Assembly: GCA_030668565.1 (NCBI GenBank)
Contig: DAOVFD010000059.1
Coordinates: 1 to 6,657, forward strand
DNA length: 6,657 nucleotides
DNA from: Microcaldota archaeon
GTDB taxonomy: Archaea > Micrarchaeota > Micrarchaeia > Anstonellales > Bilamarchaeaceae
Reading direction: 5' to 3'
The notes below the pieces were generated by a model, which worked only from the letters and a program-made list of their open reading frames with translations, was not told the origin of the DNA and did not search any database. Below are positions 1 through 5,247 of the stretch, piece by piece (positions within the stretch are counted from its first letter, which is position 1; every line of letters starts with the position of its first letter). The position numbers were made by a program, and so were the translations under genes.

Positions 1-98
1 GATTCCTGTGAAACTTCGTAATCCGTTATCGCCAATCCTGCAAACACAATTCCGCTCATCAAGAGCACAGCCAAAATTCCAAATATCATTCTGTTCAT
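1..98 (-). CDS. Exported protein, N-terminal fragment (runs off left edge)
   Basis: Only the first 32 codons and part of the next are inside the window. They read as a signal peptide: Met-Asn-Arg-Met, then a hydrophobic core (about residues 5-19: IFGILAVLLMSGIVF), then an Ala-Gly junction (A20/G21) that would suit signal peptidase I, then a polar stretch ITDYEVSQE. A single N-terminal membrane anchor is the alternative. The ATG at 98-96 overlaps the stop of the upstream ABC ATPase in an ATGA arrangement, and an AGGTG Shine-Dalgarno lies 7 nt upstream, so the start is well supported. Position directly after a MacB/LolD-type ATPase suggests the exported or permease partner of that transporter. 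In archaea such ATPases are often followed by an extracytoplasmic protein and an FtsX/MacB-like permease. The mature domain cannot be identified from this fragment. Confidence 0.8.
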   Translation of the reverse strand, partial: MNRMIFGILAVLLMSGIVFAGLAITDYEVSQE

Positions 99-826
99 TT
101 CGAAACACCTACTTTTTTACTTACTAATTTATTCTTTTTTCCTTTTTTCTTATCATTAAGAGTACCATCATGAATTCTCACGATTCTTTGCGCAACATCG
201 GTTATGCTTTCATCGTGGGTTATGATTATTATCGTTCTTCCTTCCTTGTGCAGTTTATGAAAGATTTCAAGAACTCCCTTTCCTGTTTTCGAATCAAGAT
301 TTCCCGTAGGTTCATCTGCAAGCACTACCCTCGGCTCGTTTGCAAGAGCTCTTCCGATTGCAACTCTCTGTCTCTCACCACCGCTTAACTGGGAAGGGTA
401 ATGGTTCAACCTGTCGCCCATTCCAAGGTCGGTAAGAATCTTTGTTGCCCTTCTTTTTCTTTCTGCGGCCCCTACACCCTGAATTACCAAAGGAAGTGCA
501 ACGTTTTCCCATGCTTTCAAAGAAGGAACAAGATTGAATGTCTGGAAAACAAATCCTATTTTCTTTCCCCTTACCTTGGCCTGTTCTTCGGAAGTCATTT
601 TCGATGTATCTTTTCCGTCTATGTAAACCTTACCTTCTGTCGGCCTGTCAAGAAGACCAATCATATGAAGAAGTGTTGATTTTCCGGAACCGCTCGGACC
701 AAGAACGCAGAGGAATTCGTTTTCATAAACAGTGAGATAAGCACTGCTGAGCGCCCTTACCTCAATGCCTTTGCCCATAACGTAGATCTTGCATGCATTC
801 TCCAGTTTCAGCACTTCCTTCTTCAT
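95..826 (-). CDS. ABC transporter ATP-binding protein, MacB/LolD/SalX (COG1136) type
   Basis: Cytoplasmic ATPase subunit of an ABC system, 243 residues. The full motif set is present: Walker A GPSGSGKST at 43-51, Q-loop Gln95 in FVFQTFNL, signature LSGGERQR at 147-154, Walker B VVLADEPTG at 167-175 with catalytic Glu172, D-loop NLDS at 176-179, and switch His204 in ITHD. The spacing and the phrases GLLDRPTEG and ADEPTGNLDS are typical of the MacB/LolD/FtsE-like branch, which works with FtsX-type permeases in lipoprotein release, peptide or drug export, or cell-envelope mechanics rather than classical import. The last 20 residues form a Lys-rich tail beyond the usual end of the fold. The start ATG overlaps the stop of the PadR-like gene (ATGA) and has GAGGAG 8 nt upstream, and the stop overlaps the next gene in the same way, so the three are probably translationally coupled. 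No permease is inside the window. Substrate unknown. Confidence 0.95.
   Translation of the reverse strand: MKKEVLKLENACKIYVMGKGIEVRALSSAYLTVYENEFLCVLGPSGSGKSTLLHMIGLLDRPTEGKVYIDGKDTSKMTSEEQAKVRGKKIGFVFQTFNLVPSLKAWENVALPLVIQGVGAAERKRRATKILTDLGMGDRLNHYPSQLSGGERQRVAIGRALANEPRVVLADEPTGNLDSKTGKGVLEIFHKLHKEGRTIIIITHDESITDVAQRIVRIHDGTLNDKKKGKKNKLVSKKVGVSK
106..110 (-). promoter_or_regulatory. Shine-Dalgarno of the exported protein
   Basis: AGGTG on the minus strand, 7 nt before the ATG at 98, inside the 3' end of the ABC ATPase gene. It supports a real start for the truncated gene. Confidence 0.6.
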
Positions 827-1161
827 TTCAGCATCTCCTCAAGAAATTGCTTCCTTAATCCTGTAAAAAATTCTTTTTTGAATTTTTCAAGCGCTTTCAA
901 TCCCTTGTTGGTCGTTTTATAGAATTTTTTAATTCTTCTTCCTTCCCTGACTTTTCGCTGTTTTATGAACTTCTCTTTGAGCATACCCCCCAAGAGAGGA
1001 TATATGCTGGAAGGAGTAAGGGCTTCCCGTGCTCCTTTTTCCTTGGAAAGTACTTTCATTAATTCATATCCGCACATTTCTTTTTTTGATAGGAGCCAGA
1101 GCAGGAATACGGTAAAATTTTTTTTGATGAGCCCGGTCCTCAGCTTTTCTATCTTTTTCAT
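823..1161 (-). CDS. PadR-family winged-helix transcriptional regulator
   Basis: A 112-residue DNA-binding protein. PadR hallmarks in order: an N-terminal helix followed by FLLWLLSKKEMCGYELMK (about 19-36), the recognition-helix region LTPSSIYPLLGGML (48-61), and a basic wing KKFYKTTNKGLKALEKF (78-94), ending in a short C-terminal helix that would form the dimer interface. The length suits the short PadR subfamily. It is the first gene of an operon with an ABC ATPase and an exported protein, a common arrangement in which PadR represses the transporter and is relieved by a ligand or stress. No Shine-Dalgarno precedes the ATG, while a TATA box lies about 24 bp upstream, so the mRNA is probably leaderless. 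Inverted repeats in the same promoter suggest that it represses itself. The family is secure; ligand and targets are not visible. Confidence 0.93.
   Translation of the reverse strand: MKKIEKLRTGLIKKNFTVFLLWLLSKKEMCGYELMKVLSKEKGAREALTPSSIYPLLGGMLKEKFIKQRKVREGRRIKKFYKTTNKGLKALEKFKKEFFTGLRKQFLEEMLK
835..840 (-). promoter_or_regulatory. Shine-Dalgarno of the ABC ATPase
   Basis: GAGGAG on the minus strand, 8 nt before the ATG at 826, inside the end of the PadR-like gene. It confirms the start at the ATGA overlap. Confidence 0.65.
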
Positions 1162-1184
1162 GATATATCATAAATTCGATATAT
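1160..1184. promoter_or_regulatory. Candidate PadR operator: inverted repeats over TATA box and start codon
   Basis: Two overlapping symmetries are visible. ATATATC (1163-1169) and GATATAT (1178-1184) form a 7-bp inverted repeat with an 8-bp spacer, the same geometry as the ATGT-N8-ACAT sites known for PadR regulators. A perfect 12-bp palindrome, ATGATATATCAT, covers 1160-1171 at the start codon. One arm overlaps the TATA box and the other the expected transcription start, so a bound dimer would block initiation. The region is very AT-rich, so some symmetry is expected by chance. Confidence 0.45.
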
Positions 1185-1191
1185 TTAAAAA
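1178..1191 (-). promoter_or_regulatory. TATA box of the PadR-ABC operon
   Basis: Read on the minus strand this is TTTTTAAATATATC. The best TATA octamer, TTTAAATA, is at 1189-1182, centred about 24.5 bp before the ATG at 1161. The normal archaeal TATA-to-start distance of about 25 bp puts transcription start at or next to the start codon, giving a leaderless mRNA. This agrees with the lack of a Shine-Dalgarno. Confidence 0.6.
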
Positions 1192-1227
1192 TATACATAA
1201 TGGACGAAACCACAAACGAAATGTCCC

Positions 1228-2430
1228 TCATTTGAAAAAAGACTCTATTTTTGAAAGTAAACCCTGTTTTTCCTTTTTCTCTTCTTTTTCTTCTTCCTTT
1301 CTTTCTTCTGGTTTGGAATGCAACATAACAAGTAAATGTTTTATCTCTTTCAGTTCCTTTTCCAGCTCATTCTCTGAATATTTTGAGAACTCTTTCTTCC
1401 TTTCCTCAATTCTCCTGTTTTTTTCATATTCTTTTTTGTAAGAATTTTTTTCTTTTCTCTGCTGCATTATCTGTTCGACAATCTCTCGCGCACCATCGAT
1501 TCTCTCAGCGTAAAAACTCATCACTTTTTCATTTTCATCATCAACCGCCAAGAAGGTTGTCCTCTCTAAATCACGAACATTTTCAAACCACTCTCTATTG
1601 CTCTGCACTACTCTTCTGAATTCCGATGTTTCAGGATAGATATGTGAGAGTTTTTTCTCACTATAATTAAACAGCTCACAAAGCTGGCTCACACTGTACT
1701 TTTCCAGTTTTGGATTCTCGGAAAAAAATTCTTTTAATTTCTCTGTCTTTTCTTCTCCAAGAAAGGGAAGGGGATGCTCCTCCAGAGAATAGATTTCCAT
1801 GTCCTTAAACAATTCCACCACAGGTTTCGAAACCAGGGTGCAAAGATATTTTCTCCTGGATTCTTCAAGTTTTTCTAGATTCTTCAGGAATTCCTCATGT
1901 TTTTGAACTTTCTCCAAATCAATATTTTCTTTTTCCAATTCCCTTATTTCCTCCAATATTTTTTTTACCTTGCCTTGTTCTCTTCTGAGTATCCCGTCTT
2001 TCTTTTCCAGTTCCTCCTTGGCGCTTTCATACCTCCTGCCCAGTTCAACAATTTCCCCAAAATACTCAAATTCATTCTTTGCAAGAGGGAGTTTATTCTT
2101 TTTGATGCTCTTTGTGATGGCTGCGAACCTCTTTCCAATATCTTCTGAGACATTACCTTCTTCAAACGCCTTCACTACTCTCATCTCAAAATTCTTCAAT
2201 TCCTTAGAGAGTTTGACACCCTTTTTCATCAGTTTAATTCTTGGGCTAACCGCCGCATTCTCCAGCTCCTTTCCTCTCTCCTGTGTCGACTCTATGTTTT
2301 CAATCAGCTTTCTTAGCCATTCTGAAAGTTCAATGATAGTGGAGGACTGTTTCTTTCCGATTTCTTCTATTCTTTTTTCTGATTCATAATAAGCTTGTTT
2401 CAACTGAAGTATCTTTCCCTCACTGATCAT
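1228..2430 (-). CDS. Charged coiled-coil protein of unknown function
   Basis: I do not recognise this protein. It has 400 residues from the ATG at 2430 and is very rich in Glu and Lys. Visible parts, by eye: an N-terminal helical/coiled-coil region (about 1-60), a mixed helical stretch, a long coiled coil (about 134-194), a less charged and probably globular segment (about 196-315, with aromatic-rich patches such as FLGEEK, QLCELFNYSEKKLSHIYP and REWFENVRDLER), a second charged helix (about 318-372), a Glu/Lys linker (373-389), and a terminal GLLSKIESFFK that would make a short amphipathic helix. There is no signal peptide or membrane span, so it is probably cytoplasmic, perhaps peripheral to a membrane. 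ATG 2430 is preferred to the in-frame TTG at 2448 because GGGTGA lies just upstream. It sits upstream of, and on the same strand as, the PadR operon, 66 bp away, but that operon has its own promoter. Long coiled coils can give misleading similarity to SMC-like or myosin-like proteins. Confidence 0.85.
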   Translation of the reverse strand: MISEGKILQLKQAYYESEKRIEEIGKKQSSTIIELSEWLRKLIENIESTQERGKELENAAVSPRIKLMKKGVKLSKELKNFEMRVVKAFEEGNVSEDIGKRFAAITKSIKKNKLPLAKNEFEYFGEIVELGRRYESAKEELEKKDGILRREQGKVKKILEEIRELEKENIDLEKVQKHEEFLKNLEKLEESRRKYLCTLVSKPVVELFKDMEIYSLEEHPLPFLGEEKTEKLKEFFSENPKLEKYSVSQLCELFNYSEKKLSHIYPETSEFRRVVQSNREWFENVRDLERTTFLAVDDENEKVMSFYAERIDGAREIVEQIMQQRKEKNSYKKEYEKNRRIEERKKEFSKYSENELEKELKEIKHLLVMLHSKPEERKEEEKEEKKEKQGLLSKIESFFK

Positions 2431-2434
2431 CAAG

Positions 2435-2440
2435 TCACCC
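2435..2440 (-). promoter_or_regulatory. Shine-Dalgarno deciding the coiled-coil gene start
   Basis: GGGTGA on the minus strand, 4 nt before ATG 2430. It lies inside the reading frame if TTG 2448 is used, so it argues for the ATG. The spacing is slightly short. Confidence 0.5.
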
Positions 2441-2470
2441 AATATCAAAAATTACTACTAATGGATGTTC

Positions 2471-2476
2471 TTTTAA
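2471..2476 (-). promoter_or_regulatory. Weak TATA-like element of the coiled-coil gene
   Basis: Minus-strand TTAAAA, preceded by ACGG, centred about 26 bp before position 2448. Transcription from about 2448 would give an 18-nt leader containing the GGGTGA site and would favour ATG 2430 over TTG 2448. The match to a TATA consensus is poor. Confidence 0.3.
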
Positions 2477-2576
2477 CCGTATCTTTCTCCTTTCCTATAA
2501 GAGGGTCGTTTCTCTCTCAAACCTGCTATCTTTTTATGATTTTTCAACTCTTTTGTTATTCCGCAAAAACGCAAGG

Positions 2577-2584
2577 TTTTTTAA
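2577..2584 (+). promoter_or_regulatory. TATA box of purP-uppS
   Basis: TTTTTTAA, preceded by a purine-rich GCAAGG that could serve as the TFB recognition element. Its centre is 25.5 bp before the purP ATG at 2606, so transcription should start at the start codon. No Shine-Dalgarno lies between the box and the ATG, supporting a leaderless purP mRNA. Confidence 0.6.
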
Positions 2585-2605
2585 GTCAGAAATACAATAA
2601 TAGAC

Positions 2606-3646
2606 ATGCTTGACAAGAAAAAAATAGAGGAAACATTATCTGATTACAAAGACTTGAAAATTGCAACGATATGCTCACATTCCTCGCTGCAGATATTCCA
2701 TGGGGCGCGGATGGAAGGCATAAAGACCGTGGGGATAGTCAAGAAAGACAGGAAAAAACTTTACGAATCATTTCCTCTTGGAAAACCGAATGAATTCATA
2801 GAAGTAGACAGTTATAGCGATATTCCTGAAGATGAGCTTATTGCAAGAAACGCGGTAATAATCCCGCACGGTTCTTTTGTTGAATACACTGGAGAAAAAT
2901 TTGATGACTTAAGAGTCCCCATATACGGAAACAGGAGAAGCATAGGCTATGAAAGAAGCAGAATAAAAATGTTCGAATGGATGAAAAAAGCGGGAATAAA
3001 AAAACCAAAAATCCTCAAGCCAGAAGAAATAGACGGACCGGCGCTGGTGAAATTCCCTGGAGCGAAAGGAGGAAGAGGTTACCTCATAGTCAATTCACAT
3101 AAAGAATTCAAGGAAAAGGTCGGCAAAAAGGAATGTATGATACAGGAATTCATAATAGGTGTGAGAGCATATCCTCATTTTTTCTTATCTCCTATTTCTG
3201 AAATCGGTTATGAAACAAAGCATGGCAGGCTTGAGCTTCTCGGAGTAGATAAAAGGGTTGAGAGTAGTGCGGATGAGATAGCAAGGGCGGTTTCTGCAGG
3301 TCTTAAGCCACCGCTTTCGTTTACAGTAATAGGAAACGAGCCTATGGTTCTGAGGGAATCACTGCTTTACGATTATATGAAAATTGGGGAGAGGGTGGTT
3401 GATACTTCATTTGATTTGTTTGGAGGAATCATCGGTCCTTTCTGTGTAGAGACCATAATAACCGAGGACCTGAAGATATATGTCTTTGAAATCAGTGCAA
3501 GAATAGTCGCCGGCACGAACGTATATAGTTTGCATTCTCCTTATTCCACTTATTATTATGACGAGCCGATGACCACAGGAAGGAGAATCGCGTGTGAGCT
3601 AAAAGATGCAAAAAAACTAAAAAGACTTAAAGAAATTATTTATTAG
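2606..3646 (+). CDS. purP: PurP: formate-dependent FAICAR synthetase (EC 6.3.4.23)
   Basis: Archaeal purine-synthesis enzyme, 346 residues, close to the family's usual length of about 360. It converts AICAR, formate and ATP to FAICAR, ADP and phosphate, replacing the folate-dependent PurH transformylase step; cytoplasmic. Family landmarks in order: N-terminal ICSHSSLQIFHGA (22-34), IIPHGSF (85-91), GNR (108-110), ATP-grasp glycine-rich loop KFPGAKGGRGY (149-159), GVRAYPHFF (185-193), LGVDKRVESSADEI (212-225), LRES (249-252), GPFCVET (277-283), FEISARIVAGTNVY (294-307), SPYS (311-314) and GRRIA (325-329). The gene lies 11 nt before uppS in the same direction. No other purine gene is in view. 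Several archaea carry paralogues (PurP1/PurP2) whose activities are not all proven, so the exact reaction is family-based. The ATG has a TATA box about 25 bp upstream and no Shine-Dalgarno. Confidence 0.93.
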   Translation: MLDKKKIEETLSDYKDLKIATICSHSSLQIFHGARMEGIKTVGIVKKDRKKLYESFPLGKPNEFIEVDSYSDIPEDELIARNAVIIPHGSFVEYTGEKFDDLRVPIYGNRRSIGYERSRIKMFEWMKKAGIKKPKILKPEEIDGPALVKFPGAKGGRGYLIVNSHKEFKEKVGKKECMIQEFIIGVRAYPHFFLSPISEIGYETKHGRLELLGVDKRVESSADEIARAVSAGLKPPLSFTVIGNEPMVLRESLLYDYMKIGERVVDTSFDLFGGIIGPFCVETIITEDLKIYVFEISARIVAGTNVYSLHSPYSTYYYDEPMTTGRRIACELKDAKKLKRLKEIIY

Positions 3647-3653
3647 GTGGGAG
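3646..3653 (+). promoter_or_regulatory. Strong Shine-Dalgarno of uppS overlapping the purP stop
   Basis: GGTGGGAG begins on the last base of the purP TAG and sits at normal spacing before ATG 3658 (GGTGG is 7 nt away). It marks uppS as an operon-internal gene translated from the purP message. Confidence 0.7.
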
Positions 3654-3657
3654 ATAA

Positions 3658-4347
3658 ATGGTTGAAGAAAAACCCAGACATATAGCTATTATTCCTGATG
3701 GGAACCGCAGATTTGCAAAACTGCATGGTTTAAGCAAAAAAGAGGCTTATACAAAAGGAATAGAGCATATAGACGATGTCCTGAAATGGTGCAAGGAAGA
3801 GGACGTCCGCATGCTAACAATGTGGGGATTCAGCCTTGAGAATTTCAAAAGGGATGAAAAGGAGATAGGGCAGCTTTTCGAATTATTCAAAGAGAACCTG
3901 AAGAAAGCAATTGGAAGTGATGAAAAGAATAATCATGACTTAAGAATGAGGTTCTTCGGAAAGATTCAACTCTTCCCAAAAGAGATACAACAAATGATAA
4001 AAAAAGCTGAAGAACTGAGTGCAAAAAACAAGAAATATCAGTTGAATTTTCTTCTTTCGTATGGCGGGCGAGCTGAGATTATTGATGCGGTTAATTCAAT
4101 TCTTAAGGAAGGGATAAAGAAAGTTGATGAGGACACAATGAGCAGGCATATGTATACTACCGAAATCCCTGACCCTGATTTGATAATAAGAACTTCGGGT
4201 GAGCAAAGATTAAGCGGGCTGATGCCGTGGCAGTCTGTTTACAGCGAATTTTATTTCTCAAAAAAATTATGGCCTGATTTTTCGAAGAAAGATTTCAAGG
4301 CTGCACTTAGGGATTATGCAAAAAGGAAAAGAAGGTATGGAAAATAA
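3658..4347 (+). CDS. uppS: cis-prenyltransferase (undecaprenyl/polyprenyl diphosphate synthase family)
   Basis: Adds isopentenyl diphosphate units in cis to an allylic diphosphate, making the long polyprenyl (dolichol-type) carrier used in archaea for N-glycosylation and other surface glycans. It is a soluble enzyme working at the membrane face. At 229 residues it is normal in size. Conserved features: HIAIIPDGNRRFAK (8-21) with catalytic Asp14 in the DGNRR form, GFSLENFKR (57-65, matching the FSxEN motif), LSYGGRAEI (133-141), DLIIRTSGEQRLS (174-186) with the diphosphate-binding Arg178 and Arg184, and Glu197 in SEFYF near the Mg2+/IPP site. The C-terminus is a basic tail ending RRYGK. The start has a strong GGTGGGAG Shine-Dalgarno that overlaps the purP stop, so it is translated from the purP transcript. 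Its stop abuts the stop of the convergent kinase gene. Chain length cannot be told from sequence alone. Confidence 0.95.
   Translation: MVEEKPRHIAIIPDGNRRFAKLHGLSKKEAYTKGIEHIDDVLKWCKEEDVRMLTMWGFSLENFKRDEKEIGQLFELFKENLKKAIGSDEKNNHDLRMRFFGKIQLFPKEIQQMIKKAEELSAKNKKYQLNFLLSYGGRAEIIDAVNSILKEGIKKVDEDTMSRHMYTTEIPDPDLIIRTSGEQRLSGLMPWQSVYSEFYFSKKLWPDFSKKDFKAALRDYAKRKRRYGK
4319..4335 (-). terminator. T-rich tract, possible terminator of the GH15-glucokinase operon
   Basis: Just past the kinase stop, the minus strand reads CCTTCTTTTCCTTTTTG, the kind of pyrimidine/U-rich tract that ends archaeal transcription. It lies within the last codons of uppS, as it must because there is no intergenic space. The same bases encode Lys/Arg codons of uppS, so the tract may be incidental. 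Confidence 0.3.
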
Positions 4348-4356
4348 TTATTTTCT
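4348..4356 (+). terminator. Short T-rich stretch, possible terminator of purP-uppS
   Basis: Immediately after the uppS stop the plus strand reads TTATTTTCT, a modest U-rich run without a hairpin. It lies within the 3' end of the convergent kinase gene. Weak evidence. Confidence 0.2.
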
Positions 4357-5247
4357 CAGGAACATAGAAGCCGAACCGATTGCACCACCCCATTCCCCAA
4401 GTGCAGCTAATCTGATTTTTGGGGGAGTAAAATAAACTCTCTTTCTTAATTCCTTTTTGGCCGGAGTCAGGATAAGGTTTCCGGATTTTGCGATTCCGCC
4501 GCCGAGCAGAATCAACTTAGGATCCAAAACTTTTACCAAGTCAGAAAGAAGAAGACCCAAATGCCGCCCTATTTCAGAATAAACCCTAAGCGCCTTGGTA
4601 TTTCCATTCCTCGCTAACTTCTCAATATCCGCGGGCTCTGTTACTCCTAATTTCACTTTTTTGGCTAGTCTCCGAAATGCTTTTGTAGAGATGTATTCCT
4701 CAGAACAACCATAATTTCCGCAACTGCATCTGATGCCCTTTGGCTCTGCAGTTATGTGTCCAATCTCGCCGGCATTCCCCCTCCCGTGATACAGCTTGCC
4801 GTCGATTATGATGCCACCACCAATCCCCGTGCCCAAGGTCAGACATACCAGATTCTTTGCCCCTTTCCCTGCTCCAAAAAGATATTCTGCAAGAACCACA
4901 CATGAAGCATCATTCTCAATCAATACTGGCATCCCAAATTTTTTCCTTATTCTTGCTGCCAGAGAAAAATTTTCGAAACCAGGGATGTTCGGTAGCATTA
5001 TTATCCTGCCCTTTTTTCTGTCTATGATTCCAGGAACCCCAATACCTATTCCAACCAATTCTTTTTTCTCAATTCCGAAGCTAACGGCTTCGATGCATTT
5101 TATAATCTTGTCCAAAACAACCGATTTGCCCCTTGCCGCATCTGTCTTCACTTTTATTTTCCTTTTTATCCTACCATCTTTATCAACCAAAGCAGCCTTG
5201 ATATTTGTTCCTCCAACATCAACACCAATAGAAAAGCTTCTCAGCAT
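4348..5247 (-). CDS. ROK-family sugar kinase, probable glucokinase
   Basis: ATP-dependent phosphorylation of a hexose, most likely glucose to glucose 6-phosphate; cytoplasmic. From ATG 5247 the protein has 299 residues, normal for a ROK kinase. Motifs: phosphate-binding DVGGTN (10-15), VPG (71-73), catalytic END with Asp113 (111-113), second phosphate loop TLGTGIGGG (137-145), AGEIGHIT (159-166) with His164, and the ROK zinc motif CSCGNYGCSE with Cys174, Cys176, Cys181 and Glu183, followed by LGGGIA (248-253) for adenosine binding. There is no N-terminal helix-turn-helix, so this is an enzyme and not a ROK repressor. ATG 5247 is preferred to the upstream GTG 5256, because GAGGTG lies 8 nt before the ATG but runs into the GTG. 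It overlaps the GH15 gene by 7 bp (ATGCTGA), so the two are coupled. N-acetylmannosamine or fructose kinases in this superfamily are possible alternatives; the neighbour favours glucose. Confidence 0.92.
   Translation of the reverse strand: MLRSFSIGVDVGGTNIKAALVDKDGRIKRKIKVKTDAARGKSVVLDKIIKCIEAVSFGIEKKELVGIGIGVPGIIDRKKGRIIMLPNIPGFENFSLAARIRKKFGMPVLIENDASCVVLAEYLFGAGKGAKNLVCLTLGTGIGGGIIIDGKLYHGRGNAGEIGHITAEPKGIRCSCGNYGCSEEYISTKAFRRLAKKVKLGVTEPADIEKLARNGNTKALRVYSEIGRHLGLLLSDLVKVLDPKLILLGGGIAKSGNLILTPAKKELRKRVYFTPPKIRLAALGEWGGAIGSASMFLRK

Noticed and set aside
1265..1310. TTC/TTT-rich tract resembling a simple repeat
   Set aside because: It is the complement of the Glu/Lys-rich linker codons of the coiled-coil protein, with no regular repeat unit.
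965..1441. Plus-strand open frame of about 158 codons rich in Ser and Phe
   Set aside because: It crosses from the PadR-like gene into the coiled-coil gene on the opposite strand. The Ser/Phe-rich product is what the complement of Lys/Glu codons gives.
1970..2389. Plus-strand open frame of about 139 codons, again Ser/Phe-rich
   Set aside because: Antisense to the coiled-coil gene, with no Shine-Dalgarno or TATA support and the same composition artefact.
2431..2448. TTG start extending the coiled-coil protein by six residues
   Set aside because: A GGGTGA site sits between TTG 2448 and ATG 2430 and would serve only the ATG. The added residues carry no feature.
2431..2605. Divergent intergenic region examined for an RNA gene or riboswitch
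   Set aside because: Apart from the two promoters it is T-rich and unstructured by eye, with no cloverleaf, kink-turn or strong hairpin.
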